From Streptomyces sp. NBC_00390 (lineage in GTDB: Bacteria; Actinomycetota; Actinomycetes; Streptomycetales; Streptomycetaceae), in the NCBI RefSeq assembly GCF_036057275.1, contig NZ_CP107945.1:930001-994000 (forward strand): 64,000 nucleotides of DNA. Reading direction: 5' to 3'. Shown here piece by piece: positions 9,533-18,251 of this stretch. The notes beneath the pieces were generated by a model, which was given only the letters and a program-made list of their open reading frames with translations, was not told the origin of the DNA and searched no databases. Made by a program: the position numbers and the translations under genes. The first letter of the stretch is position 1, and each line of letters starts with the position of its first letter.

Positions 9533-9592
9533 ACACGACCGAAACAGCTGTCGCACACGAAGCACACGAACGCACAGGAAGCGAGACTGAGC

Positions 9593-10807
9593 ATGGGCAA
9601 CACAGCAGCGGCGGGGGCACGGAAGGCCGTGCTGATCGGCTGCGGAATCGCGGGCCCGGTACTGGCCATGTTCCTGCAGCGCATCGGCGTGACCGCCGTG
9701 ATCTACGAAGGGAGCGGCGCGCCCCGCGACGAGGCCGGGGCGTTCCTCAACCTGGCCCCCAACGGGATGGCCGTGCTGGACACCCTCGGCATCCGCGAAG
9801 AGGTGGAGAAGTACGGCACCCAGACCACCAGCACCGCCTTCCTCAACCACAAGGGCAAGCAGCTGGGCCTGAACCCGGCCGAGACCCTGCTGATCAAGCG
9901 GGGGCTGCTCAACAAGGCACTGCGCGAGGCGGCCGTCGCCCGCGGTGTGCAGATCGAGTTCGACAAGTTCTTCGAGAGCGTGGAGCACACCGCGGACGGC
10001 GTGGTGGCCCGCTTCAAGGACGGTTCGAGCGCCGAGGGCGACTTCCTGGTCGGCTGCGACGGCATCCACTCCAAGACCCGTTACACGGTGCTGCCCGACG
10101 CTCCGCACCCCCAGTACACCGGCGTCGTCGGCACCGCCGGCTACACACGCAGCGACCAGGCGGCGCCGGCGGACGGCGTGATGCGGATGTCGTTCTGCCT
10201 GGAGGGCTTCTTCGGCTATCAGACCACGTCGTCCGGCGAGATCTACTGGTTCGAGAACTTCCACCAGGCCAAGGAGCCCGGACGCGGCGAGCTGGAGCGG
10301 ACCCCGCACGAGGAGTGGAAGCCGAAGCTGCTCGCCAAGCACCGCCGGGACCACCACCCGGTCTCGGCCATCATCGAGTCCACCGAGAGCGGCATCCTCG
10401 GATACCCCATCTACGACATGCTGTCGATCCCGAAGTGGCACAAGGACCTGGTCTGCCTGGTCGGGGACGCGGCTCACGCCACGTCGCCGCACGTGGGTCA
10501 GGGCGTTTCGATGGCGATGGAGGACTCGATCGTGCTGGCCAAGTGCCTGCGCGACCTGGACACTCCGCAGCAGGCGTTCGCCGCCTTCCAGTCGATCCGC
10601 AAGGACCGGGTGGAGAAGATCATCAAGGAGGGCCGCAGGACCGGTAACCAGAAGGCCGCGTCGAACGGCTTCCAGCGTGGCGTGCGCGACCTGGTGCTGC
10701 CCTTCTTCCTCAAGCTCGGCGTCAAGGCCACCGAGCCGGTCTACTCCTACCGTGTCAGCTGGGACGAGGCGATCACGCCGGCTTCCCTCGCTGCCGCAAC
10801 GCGCTGA
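9593..10807 (+). CDS. FAD-dependent aromatic monooxygenase
   Basis: A 404-residue class A flavoprotein hydroxylase. The N-terminal dinucleotide fold has GCGIAGP (GxGxxG), the middle has LVGCDGIHSKTR (DG motif) and the C-terminal part has VGDAAHATSPHVGQG (GD motif). Such enzymes use NAD(P)H and O2 to hydroxylate or rearrange aromatic polyketide rings. The ATG at 9593 follows an AGGAAG ribosome site. It is one of three class A hydroxylases in the window and the only one of about 400 residues, the size of single-unit ring hydroxylases; the other two have the longer C-terminal extension. Confidence 0.88.
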   Translation: MGNTAAAGARKAVLIGCGIAGPVLAMFLQRIGVTAVIYEGSGAPRDEAGAFLNLAPNGMAVLDTLGIREEVEKYGTQTTSTAFLNHKGKQLGLNPAETLLIKRGLLNKALREAAVARGVQIEFDKFFESVEHTADGVVARFKDGSSAEGDFLVGCDGIHSKTRYTVLPDAPHPQYTGVVGTAGYTRSDQAAPADGVMRMSFCLEGFFGYQTTSSGEIYWFENFHQAKEPGRGELERTPHEEWKPKLLAKHRRDHHPVSAIIESTESGILGYPIYDMLSIPKWHKDLVCLVGDAAHATSPHVGQGVSMAMEDSIVLAKCLRDLDTPQQAFAAFQSIRKDRVEKIIKEGRRTGNQKAASNGFQRGVRDLVLPFFLKLGVKATEPVYSYRVSWDEAITPASLAAATR

Positions 10808-10838
10808 GGCACGCGCCCCTTTCGGGGCGCGTGCCTCG
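10805..10838. terminator. Bidirectional terminator hairpin
   Basis: GAGGCACGCGCCCC and its exact complement flank a 3-base loop directly after the hydroxylase stop and before the convergent VOC gene. A 14-bp perfect stem in this position is a convincing terminator for both directions. Confidence 0.75.
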
Positions 10839-10867
10839 GTGAACCACCGTCCGAGCCGGCCTTCCCG

Positions 10868-11419
10868 TCAGCTCTCGGTGTGCGTGGAGATCTGGATCAG
10901 ATTGCCCTCAGGGTCGGCCACATAGGCCGAACGCTCGCCCCACGGCTGGTCCTTGGGGGCCATCAGGACCCTCGCCCCTGCCCTCTTCGCCCTGGCGAAG
11001 AGGGCATCCACGTCCGGGGTGAGCACAACGACCTCGGACTGGTGCATCCGCGACCTGCCGATGTTCGCGATCCCGGTCGCCTGCTTCACGTTGTCGTACG
11101 TGGTCATGGTGATGTAGTAGTCCGGACCCAGCCGGACCGTGCCGAACACCGCCGCGCCCGTCTCCGGCAGGCGGAACAGCACCTCGAACCCCAGCGCGTC
11201 CCGGTAGAAGTTCAGCAGCTTGTTGACGTCGGTCGTGTAGAGCGTCGTCTGGCCGTACCGGGTCTGCACCGTCGGCGACGGCGCGACCGTGGCCGTCGCC
11301 GTGGGCCGGTGCTTGGTGGTATCGGCCCCTGCCGTGCTGCCGGCGGCCACGAGGCCCACGGCCAGCAGTGCGGACGCCGTCGTGCCCGCCGCCCACAACC
11401 GGACGGTACGTGCAGCCAT
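10868..11419 (-). CDS. Secreted VOC (glyoxalase/bleomycin-resistance fold) protein
   Basis: A 183-residue protein with a Sec signal peptide (Arg near the N-terminus, then ASALLAVGLVAAG, probable cut near AGA-DT) followed by one VOC-fold domain. The domain cues are LYTTDVNKLLNFYRDALGF at its start and YVADPEGNLIQI at its end. VOC proteins bind or isomerise small molecules, often with a metal. Most are cytoplasmic, so an exported one in an antibiotic cluster suggests extracellular binding or modification of the product. It is transcribed divergently from the halogenase. Reaction unknown. Confidence 0.8.
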   Translation of the reverse strand: MAARTVRLWAAGTTASALLAVGLVAAGSTAGADTTKHRPTATATVAPSPTVQTRYGQTTLYTTDVNKLLNFYRDALGFEVLFRLPETGAAVFGTVRLGPDYYITMTTYDNVKQATGIANIGRSRMHQSEVVVLTPDVDALFARAKRAGARVLMAPKDQPWGERSAYVADPEGNLIQISTHTES

Positions 11420-11789
11420 CTGGCTCTCCCTTGCTCGATGGAACGCGATGTACGCGATGGATTCCGGCCATCACTCAGCCAGATCGCGGCAGGGTCTCGC
11501 TCGCGAAGCACTCAAGAGCCCTCCCCGGCACACCGCGCAGCTCCCCTTTCCGCGCGCGAGGCGTCGGCCGGAACGGCGTCGGCCGACTGGAACCGGACAT
11601 TCGCGGCCGTTCGCGCCCTCCGGGGTTTCCCGGGCACGCCGGGCCGGCGGCGGACGCGGTGCGCGGCGCGCACGGAGCGGCGCCGGAGCCTGCGTCGAGT
11701 TCGTCTCCAGCGCTCCTCCGGCGGCCGGGTGCACGGTCGAGCGGACGGTCAGACCCCGTTTCGCGAGCTCCGGAGGATTGGAGAAATAC
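11420..11789. promoter_or_regulatory. Divergent intergenic region (VOC / halogenase)
   Basis: This 370-base stretch between divergent starts shows no convincing gene; the open frames here lack ribosome sites and family similarity. It should hold the promoters of the VOC gene (left) and of the halogenase operon (right). The halogenase start is preceded by GGAGGATTGGAGAAATAC. No clear operator repeat was found. Confidence 0.4.
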
Positions 11790-13193
11790 ATGCGTGGTTC
11801 CACCCAGATCCTCGTCATCGGGGGAGGGCCCGCGGGCTCCACCGCCGCCGGCCTGCTGGCCAAGGACGGCTTCGAGGTCACACTGCTGGAGCGCGACGAG
11901 TTCCCCCGCTATCACATCGGCGAATCGATCCTGCCCTCCTGCCGGCCGATCCTGGAGATGCTCGGCGTCTGGGACAAGGTGGAGGCACACGGCTTCCAGC
12001 CCAAGGGCGGCGCCTACTTCTTCTGGGGCCCCGAGGAGTGGGAGGTCGTGTTCAACAACCTCGGTGACGACGGCGCCAACGCCTGGCAGGTCGTGCGCTC
12101 CGAGTTCGACGACATTCTGCTGCGTCACGCCGCCTCGCTCGGCGTCGAGGTCGTGGAGAACATCACCGTCAAGGAGCTCGAGTTCGAGGGCGACCGACCC
12201 GTGGCGGCGCTGTGGACCGGTACCAAGAACGCGAGCCTGAGCGGCCGTATCGCCTTCGACTATGTCATCGACGCCTCGGGCCGCGGCGGTGTGTTCGCCG
12301 CCAAGCACCTGAAGAACCGTCAGTACCACGAGATCTTCCGCAATGTCGGCGCCTGGTCCTACTGGAAGAACGTCAAGCCGCTCGACCGCGGGCCCGACGG
12401 AGCCATCGCCGTCATCTCCTCGGAGGACGGGTGGTTCTGGAACATTCCGCTGCACAACGGCACCACCAGCGTCGGTCTGGTCACCGGACGGGACATCTTC
12501 AACGAGAAGAAGAACGCGCTCGGCGGCATCCAGGAGGTCTACGACAAGGCCATCTCCGAGACTCCGCACATCAAGCGCCTTCTCGAAGGCGCCGAGCAGG
12601 TCTCTGGGATGAAGGTCGAGCAGGACTACTCGTACACCGCCGAGAGCTTCTGCGGCCCCGGCTACCTGCTCAGCGGCGACGCGGCCTGCTTCCTCGACCC
12701 GCTGCTGTCCACCGGTGTCCACCTGGCCACCTACAGCGCCATGCTGGCGGCCGCGAGCATCTCCAGCGTGCTGCGCGGCGAGGTGACGGAGAAGGAGGCC
12801 TGGGAGTTCTACAACACGGTCTACAGGCACTCCTACGAGCGCCTGCTGGTGCTCGTCTCCGTGTTCTACGAGAGCTACCGCGGCAAGGAGCACCACTTCT
12901 ACAACGCGCAGAAGCTCACCAGCGACCAGCGCGAAGGCCTCAGCATCCAGGACGCGTTCGACCGCATCGTCACCGGCATCGCCGATCTCGACGACGCGCA
13001 GGACGTCTACTCGCGGGTGCACGCCCACCTCAACGGTGCGGAGAGCGGTGACCCCAACCCGCTCGCCAACCTCAACAAGGTGCACGAGCAGAAGCAGGCC
13101 CCGATGAGCCCCGAGAACGCCGTCAGCGGTCTCTACCTTGCCTTCCGCCCCCGTCTGCACCTGGCGCGTACGGAGGGAGAGCCCACCACATGA
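11790..13193 (+). CDS. Flavin-dependent halogenase
   Basis: A 467-residue FADH2-dependent halogenase that would chlorinate (or brominate) an aromatic carbon. The FAD-binding GGGPAGS is at residues 11-17, and EFPRYHIGESILPS carries the family's N-terminal signature. WFWNIP at residues 215-220 is the halogenase WxWxIP motif that separates these enzymes from hydroxylases. The start ATG follows GGAGAAATAC. It overlaps the POT transporter by ATGA. Similarity to halogenases acting on phenolic or pyrrolic substrates is likely, as expected for a polyphenol cluster. It implies a halogenated final product, not shown by sequence alone. Confidence 0.88.
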   Translation: MRGSTQILVIGGGPAGSTAAGLLAKDGFEVTLLERDEFPRYHIGESILPSCRPILEMLGVWDKVEAHGFQPKGGAYFFWGPEEWEVVFNNLGDDGANAWQVVRSEFDDILLRHAASLGVEVVENITVKELEFEGDRPVAALWTGTKNASLSGRIAFDYVIDASGRGGVFAAKHLKNRQYHEIFRNVGAWSYWKNVKPLDRGPDGAIAVISSEDGWFWNIPLHNGTTSVGLVTGRDIFNEKKNALGGIQEVYDKAISETPHIKRLLEGAEQVSGMKVEQDYSYTAESFCGPGYLLSGDAACFLDPLLSTGVHLATYSAMLAAASISSVLRGEVTEKEAWEFYNTVYRHSYERLLVLVSVFYESYRGKEHHFYNAQKLTSDQREGLSIQDAFDRIVTGIADLDDAQDVYSRVHAHLNGAESGDPNPLANLNKVHEQKQAPMSPENAVSGLYLAFRPRLHLARTEGEPTT

Positions 13194-14791
13194 GCACCGC
13201 ACGCGCTGAACGGGGCCCCGGCACCGGGGACCCGGGTACCGGCCAGGGCGGGGCCGGCACCGGCTCCGTCAGAACCTGGCCGGCCTGGTACCGCACGCTC
13301 TTCATGAGTGATGTGTGGGAGCGTTTCGGCTTCTTCGGGATGCAGGCCATCCTCGTCCTGTTCGCCGTCGCTCCGCGCTCCGAAGGCGGCCTGGGACTCG
13401 CGAAGGCCGATGCCGCGGCGCTGTTCGGCGCGTGGATCGGGCTCGCCTTCATGCTCTGCCTGCCCGGTGGCTGGGTGGCCGACCGGCTGCTCGGCCCCCG
13501 GCGCACCCTGCTGATGGGCGCCGTTGTCACCACCGTCGGCCACTTCGCTCTGGCCGCCCCGTGGCTGTGGAGCACTCCGCTGGGTCTGGTCCTGCTCGCG
13601 GTGGGCCTCGGCCTGTACAAGCCGAACCATCAGGCGATGCTCAACCTGATGTTCGGCAAGGACAGCGGCCGCCGCGAGGCGGGTATCTCGCTGATGTACG
13701 TCGGCATCCAGGTCAGCGCCCTGCTCTCGCCGCTGATCGCCGGCTTCCTCGGCGAGCGGGTCGACTGGCGGCTCGGTTTCGCGGCCTCCGGAACGGCGAT
13801 GCTCCTCGGCACCGTCCAGCTGTTCCTCAGCCGGCACCAGTTCCAGGACGTCGGGGCGCGGCCGGGCCGGCCGCTCGGCGCGGAGGAGTCCCGGCGTGCC
13901 TACCGCCGGATCGGTGTCACCGCGGCCGTGGTGCTCTTGCTGGTCACCGGAGGTGTGGCATCGGGCGGCCTGGGGCCGGCAGGTGCCATCGGCATGGTCG
14001 GCACCGTGAGCATCCTCGCGCCGGTCCTCGCCTACACGGTGCTGTACCGCAGCAAGGAGCTGACGGTTTCGGACCGCAGAAGGCTGCGGTCCTTCCTGTG
14101 GATCTTCCTCGGATCGACACTGTTCTGGTCGATGATCGCCCAGGACGGCTCGTCGCTCACCCTGTTCGCCAAGGAGTCGACGGACCGCCACATCCTGGGC
14201 TTCGACGTGCCCGTGAGCTGGCTCCAGTCGGCGACCCCGCTGTTCATCCTGGTCCTGGCGCCGGTGTTCGCATGGGCGCTGCTGAAGCACGGCGGCGGGC
14301 GCGGCGGTGTGCCGGTCAAGTTCGCCACCGGGCTCGGTCTCACCGGGGTCAGCTTCCTGATCATGGCGCTGGCCGCGACCCTGGCCTCGGGCGACCAGAA
14401 GGTCTCCCCGGTGTGGCTGCTGGTCGTCTATCTGATGCACGCATGCGGCGAGTTGATCGTCGCAGCGGTCGGTATCGCGGCCGTGGCCGACGTACTGCCG
14501 CGGAGGTTCATCGCACACATGCTGGGTCTGCTCTGGCTGTTCGCCGCGCTCGGCGGCGGCGCGGGCAGTGGCATGGTCCGGCTCATCGACGTCATCCCCG
14601 AACCGCTCTACTACCTGATGCTCGCGGTCATGGCGCTGGCGGCCGGCGGCGCACTGGCGCTGCGCAGGGATGCCGTGGTGCGGGGCCTTGCGGGCGACGC
14701 GGAGCAGCCGGGTGCGGTCGAGGACGGCAGGCCGGCCGATGCCGGCAGCGGCCCCGGCGAAACCACGCTCAAGGAGGACAGTCCAGCATGA
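13190..14791 (+). CDS. POT/PTR-family proton-coupled transporter
   Basis: A 533-residue major facilitator of the proton-dependent oligopeptide transporter (POT) branch with about a dozen membrane segments. The first helix has the family signature SDVWERFGFFGMQAI (an ExxERFxYY-like motif), and GLYKPNHQAMLN is the second POT signature (GxxKPN). It is coupled by ATGA to both the halogenase and the methyltransferase. POT proteins normally import di/tripeptides. Embedded in the tailoring operon it may move the product or a peptide-like substrate; direction cannot be read from sequence. Confidence 0.85.
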   Translation: MSTARAERGPGTGDPGTGQGGAGTGSVRTWPAWYRTLFMSDVWERFGFFGMQAILVLFAVAPRSEGGLGLAKADAAALFGAWIGLAFMLCLPGGWVADRLLGPRRTLLMGAVVTTVGHFALAAPWLWSTPLGLVLLAVGLGLYKPNHQAMLNLMFGKDSGRREAGISLMYVGIQVSALLSPLIAGFLGERVDWRLGFAASGTAMLLGTVQLFLSRHQFQDVGARPGRPLGAEESRRAYRRIGVTAAVVLLLVTGGVASGGLGPAGAIGMVGTVSILAPVLAYTVLYRSKELTVSDRRRLRSFLWIFLGSTLFWSMIAQDGSSLTLFAKESTDRHILGFDVPVSWLQSATPLFILVLAPVFAWALLKHGGGRGGVPVKFATGLGLTGVSFLIMALAATLASGDQKVSPVWLLVVYLMHACGELIVAAVGIAAVADVLPRRFIAHMLGLLWLFAALGGGAGSGMVRLIDVIPEPLYYLMLAVMALAAGGALALRRDAVVRGLAGDAEQPGAVEDGRPADAGSGPGETTLKEDSPA

Positions 14792-15807
14792 CCACGATCA
14801 ATCCGGCGACCGACCCCAAGGATCCGGCCGGTATCGGCCAGTTGGGACTGGGGTTCGCCTCGGCCAAGCTGCTGCTGACCGCCCTGGAGCTGGGCGTGTT
14901 CACCACCCTTTCCGGCACCGCGGACCGCGAGGCGGGGGTGGAGGAGCTGCGGGCAGCCCTCGGGCTGCATCCGCGGGCCGCCACCGACTTCTTCGACGCG
15001 CTGGTCGCGCTCGGGCTGCTGGAGCGCAGCTCGGGCCGGTACCGCAACAGCGAGGCGGCCGAGCGGTACCTGGTCCGCGGCGAGAACTACGCGGGCGGCT
15101 TCCTCGAGGGCGCCAATTTCGTGCTGTACCCGGCCTGGGGGCGGCTCACCCAGGCGCTGCGCACCGGCGCCCCGCAGGCCGAGGGCGACTTCGAGGCGAT
15201 GCTCAGCGACCCGGCCGCGCAGCGGGTGTTCCTGACCATGCAGGACTCGCTGAGCGCGCCGCTGGTGCCGTATCTGCTCGGGTCCCAGGAGTGGAGCGGC
15301 TGGAGCACGCTGACCGACGTCGGCGGTGCGCGCGGCAATCTGGCCGGGCTGCTGCTGCGCGCCCAGCCGCATCTGACCGGGCGGGTCTTCGACCGGCCGC
15401 AGAACGCCGGGCCGTGCGCCGAGCACGCGAAGGCGCTCGGGGTGGCGGACCGGCTGTCGTTCACCGGCGGGGACTTCTTCAGCGACGAGCTGCCCGAGGC
15501 CGACGTGATCGTGATCGGGCATGTGCTGGCCGACTTCTCGCTCGAGCAGCGCAAGCTTCTGATCGAGAAGGCGTACCGGGCGGTGCGGCCGGGCGGTGCG
15601 CTGCTGGTCTACGACCCGATGCCCGGCGACAAGCCGGACCTGGCCGGCCTGGTGGCGAGCCTGCACATGCTGGTGATGACGCCGGCGGGGGCGGGGTACC
15701 ACCCGGGTGACTGCGGGCAGTGGATGCGGGTGGCGGGCTTCACGGGCATCGCCGAGCACGAACTACCGCTGGGAAACACGCTGGTGACGGGTCGTAAGCC
15801 GAGCTGA
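14788..15807 (+). CDS. SAM-dependent O-methyltransferase (first of three)
   Basis: A 339-residue class I O-methyltransferase of the aromatic polyketide/plant-COMT type. It has an N-terminal winged-helix dimerisation domain (LLTALELGVFTTL...), then the SAM motif LTDVGGARGNLAG near residue 175, DVIVIGHVLADFS and the C-terminal RPGGALLVYDPM. The ATG at 14788 has a strong AAGGAGGA upstream and overlaps the transporter stop. It resembles the two other methyltransferases here (20730 and 29137), so the product probably carries several O-methyl groups. Confidence 0.9.
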   Translation: MTTINPATDPKDPAGIGQLGLGFASAKLLLTALELGVFTTLSGTADREAGVEELRAALGLHPRAATDFFDALVALGLLERSSGRYRNSEAAERYLVRGENYAGGFLEGANFVLYPAWGRLTQALRTGAPQAEGDFEAMLSDPAAQRVFLTMQDSLSAPLVPYLLGSQEWSGWSTLTDVGGARGNLAGLLLRAQPHLTGRVFDRPQNAGPCAEHAKALGVADRLSFTGGDFFSDELPEADVIVIGHVLADFSLEQRKLLIEKAYRAVRPGGALLVYDPMPGDKPDLAGLVASLHMLVMTPAGAGYHPGDCGQWMRVAGFTGIAEHELPLGNTLVTGRKPS

Positions 15808-15826
15808 TCTGCACGAGTGGCGGGCT

Positions 15827-15862
15827 GGTGCCGGTGGCGCGGGGTGCTGCGCCACCGGCACC
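15827..15862. terminator. Hairpin after the methyltransferase
   Basis: GGTGCCGGTGGCGC (15827-15840) and its exact complement (15849-15862) form a 14-bp stem with an 8-base loop, 19 bases past the stop. This is a strong terminator candidate. The rest of the 300-base gap up to 16107 shows no gene; it ends with the ribosome site AAGGAG for the next gene. Confidence 0.7.
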
Positions 15863-16107
15863 GGTCTGCTTCACCGGGGCGGGCGCATCGGTGGCCCTGA
15901 CGTCCTTCGGCCGTGCCTCGAACGCCGGACGTGCTGCATTCGCGGTTCCCTGTCGGCAAGCACCGGCGAGGAGCCGACCAAAGTCCCGCGGGGTCACCTC
16001 CCCCGCCCGCAGGGCGCAGAGGGAGGTCGAGGGCGCCGAGGCCCGGAAGCGGAGCCTCGAGGGGCCGGGATCGCCGGCCCCGACAACCCGACGATCAAGG
16101 AGACTTC

Positions 16108-16965
16108 ATGGAGATCGGAGTGGGCCTGCCCACCACAGTGCCGGACATCGACGGACGGCGGCTCGTCGACTGGGCCCGTCTGGCGGAGAACCACGGGTTC
16201 TCCAGCCTCGGCACGCTCGACCGTCTGGTGTACGACAGTTACGAGCCGCTCACCTCGCTCGCCGCGGCCGCCGCGGTGACCGAGCGGATCCGGCTGACGA
16301 CGTCCATCCTGCTGGCCGCGTACCGGCCCGGCACTCCCCTGCTGGCCAAGCAGCTCGCCACGATCCACGAGATCTCGGGCGGGCGGCTCACCGTCGGTGT
16401 GGCGGCCGGCGGCCGTGACGACGACTTCCGGGCCACCGGGGCCCCGTACCAGGACCGCGGACGCCGCCTGGACGGCATCCTGACGGAGCTGCGTGAGGTC
16501 TGGGCCGGCAAGGGGCCGGTGCCGGGTATCGGGCCGTTCCCCGCGGGCGAGGGGCCTCGGATCATCGTGGGCGGTCACACGCCGGCGGCGATGAAGCGTG
16601 CGGCACGGTTCGCCGACGGGTGGATCGCGGGCGGCAGTTCGGCGACCGCGTACGCCGAACTCGCGCGCCAGGCGAAGGCGGCCTGGCGCGCCGAGGGACG
16701 CGGCACCGAGCCCAAGCTGGTGGCGCTGGTGTACGCGTGCCTGGGGCCGGGCGCGCAGGAGACCGCCGAGTCGTATCTGCGGGCGTACTACTCCTTCATC
16801 GGTCCGAAGGCGGAGATGGCGGCCAAGGCGGTCATCACCGACGAGGGCCGGCTCCGGGAGACCGCGGCGGCCTATGCGGCGGCCGGCTGCGACGAGCTGC
16901 TGGTCTTCCCCTGCACCGCTCAGGCGGACCAGCTGGAGCGGCTGGCCGGGGCGACGCTCGGCTGA
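16108..16965 (+). CDS. LLM-class flavin/F420-dependent oxidoreductase
   Basis: A 285-residue luciferase-like (LLM) oxidoreductase, a TIM-barrel family using FMN or F420. Cues are MEIGVGLPTTVPD, LTTSILLAAYRPGTPLLAKQ, the GRLTVGVAAGGRDDDFRATG segment and PRIIVGGHTPAAMKRAARFADG. F420-dependent members reduce quinones or enones in aromatic polyketides; FMN members oxidise. The start ATG has AAGGAG upstream. Cofactor and substrate cannot be told from sequence. Confidence 0.85.
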   Translation: MEIGVGLPTTVPDIDGRRLVDWARLAENHGFSSLGTLDRLVYDSYEPLTSLAAAAAVTERIRLTTSILLAAYRPGTPLLAKQLATIHEISGGRLTVGVAAGGRDDDFRATGAPYQDRGRRLDGILTELREVWAGKGPVPGIGPFPAGEGPRIIVGGHTPAAMKRAARFADGWIAGGSSATAYAELARQAKAAWRAEGRGTEPKLVALVYACLGPGAQETAESYLRAYYSFIGPKAEMAAKAVITDEGRLRETAAAYAAAGCDELLVFPCTAQADQLERLAGATLG

Positions 16966-17078
16966 GGTCCGGGTCGGCGGCCCTGCCGCCCGTACGCCGA
17001 CAGTGTCCACTCCTCCGCGCACCCGGGACCGCAGGCGCCGCAGGCGAAGCTCCCGGTGTGCGGGCGAGGACAAAGCCG

Positions 17079-18065
17079 TCAGCCGAGAGCGTCGAGCAGC
17101 TCTCGCTCCCGCCGGGCGCTGAGGCCGGCCCGTCGCGCCCGGTCCAGGCCCTGCTCGCGTTCCCAGACCAGTGTGTCGGCCAGCAGCTCCGCCGGGGGCC
17201 GATGGCGGAGCCCGGCGGCGCGCGCCGCAGCCCCGTCCCGGGCGGAGAACCTTTCCCAGCCCGGCGTGGCCAGCCATATCGGCAGCGACTCGGCCCCCAT
17301 GTACTCGGCCACGCCGTTCGCGAGCAGCCATGCCGGGACGGCGGTGACCACCGGACCGGTGTGGCCGCCGACGGCACGCGACAGCTCGATCCACTCTCCG
17401 AGCGGAACGACCGGACCGACAGCGTTGTATGTGCCGGTGCTCCCCTGCTCCGCGGAGTCGAGCAGCCAGGCGGTGAGATCTCGCACGTCGATTGCCTGTG
17501 CCGGCATGGCCGGTGCATCGGGCACCAGCATCGGCCCGTGCGGATCGCGTGCTGCACGGGCCACCCAGTAACCGGAGCGTCCACTGTGATCGCCGGGGCC
17601 ACCGATGAGACCGGCACGTGCGACGAGAAGGCGGTCGCCCACGGCGGCCGCCGACGCCTGCTCGCAGGCCGCCTTCGCCTCGCCGTACAACGCGCGGTCG
17701 ACCTCGCTCCGGTCGGTCGGATCAAGAAGGGCCGCGGACTCGTCCGCGTCCGGCGTGGCATGGGACGCATAGGCGCTGACGGACGAGACATAGGTCCAGT
17801 GCCGGGCCCTGCCGCCCAGCGCGTCGAGCGCCGCACGGACGAAGCCCGGCTGCCATGACACCTCGACGACAGCATCCCAGTCGCGCTCGAGCAGTGGCTC
17901 GTACGCCGAAGGGTCGCGCCGGTCGGCGGCCACCAGCGTCGCTCCGTCCGCGACGTCTCCGCTCTCGCCGCGAGCGAGGCATGTCACCCGATGGCCGCGT
18001 TCGAGCGCCTGCCGCGACAGTTCCCTGCCCACCCACGCCGTTCCACCCAGAACCAAGATCTCCAT
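17079..18065 (-). CDS. NAD(P)-dependent epimerase/dehydratase-like SDR
   Basis: A 328-residue extended or atypical SDR. The N-terminal Rossmann motif is [14 protein letters not shown] and later cues are [18 protein letters not shown] and [11 protein letters not shown]. The start ATG at 18065 begins directly with the Rossmann strand and has a GGGGTG upstream. It converges with the LLM gene. Homologues are annotated as NAD-dependent epimerases or reductases outside dedicated sugar pathways, so a role in the polyketide pathway is possible but not implied by sequence. Confidence 0.75.
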   Translation of the reverse strand: MEILVLGGTAWVGRELSRQALERGHRVTCLARGESGDVADGATLVAADRRDPSAYEPLLERDWDAVVEVSWQPGFVRAALDALGGRARHWTYVSSVSAYASHATPDADESAALLDPTDRSEVDRALYGEAKAACEQASAAAVGDRLLVARAGLIGGPGDHSGRSGYWVARAARDPHGPMLVPDAPAMPAQAIDVRDLTAWLLDSAEQGSTGTYNAVGPVVPLGEWIELSRAVGGHTGPVVTAVPAWLLANGVAEYMGAESLPIWLATPGWERFSARDGAAARAAGLRHRPPAELLADTLVWEREQGLDRARRAGLSARRERELLDALG

Positions 18066-18251
18066 GCCGACACCCCAGCACGCGAACACCCCAGAGCCCA
18101 GGCGGGTTCGCCGTCAGCGGACCCGATGCCGTCGACTGACCGCCGGCCCGTACACGCAGCGCATCCGGCAGATGCCGCACCGGTCGCCGCGGGACCGGCG
18201 TCCCGGCCCGGGCGCCCGGTCAGCGGGCACCCGGGTCGAAGAGCGCCCTGG

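Noticed and set aside
3260..14791. Tetracycline-type cluster, because of AsnB plus halogenase
   Set aside because: The cyclase set (single SRPBCC, cupin, TcmI) with ABM, SchA/CurD and DUF1772 proteins fits pentangular polyphenols. The bifunctional aromatase and other tetracycline-specific enzymes were not seen.
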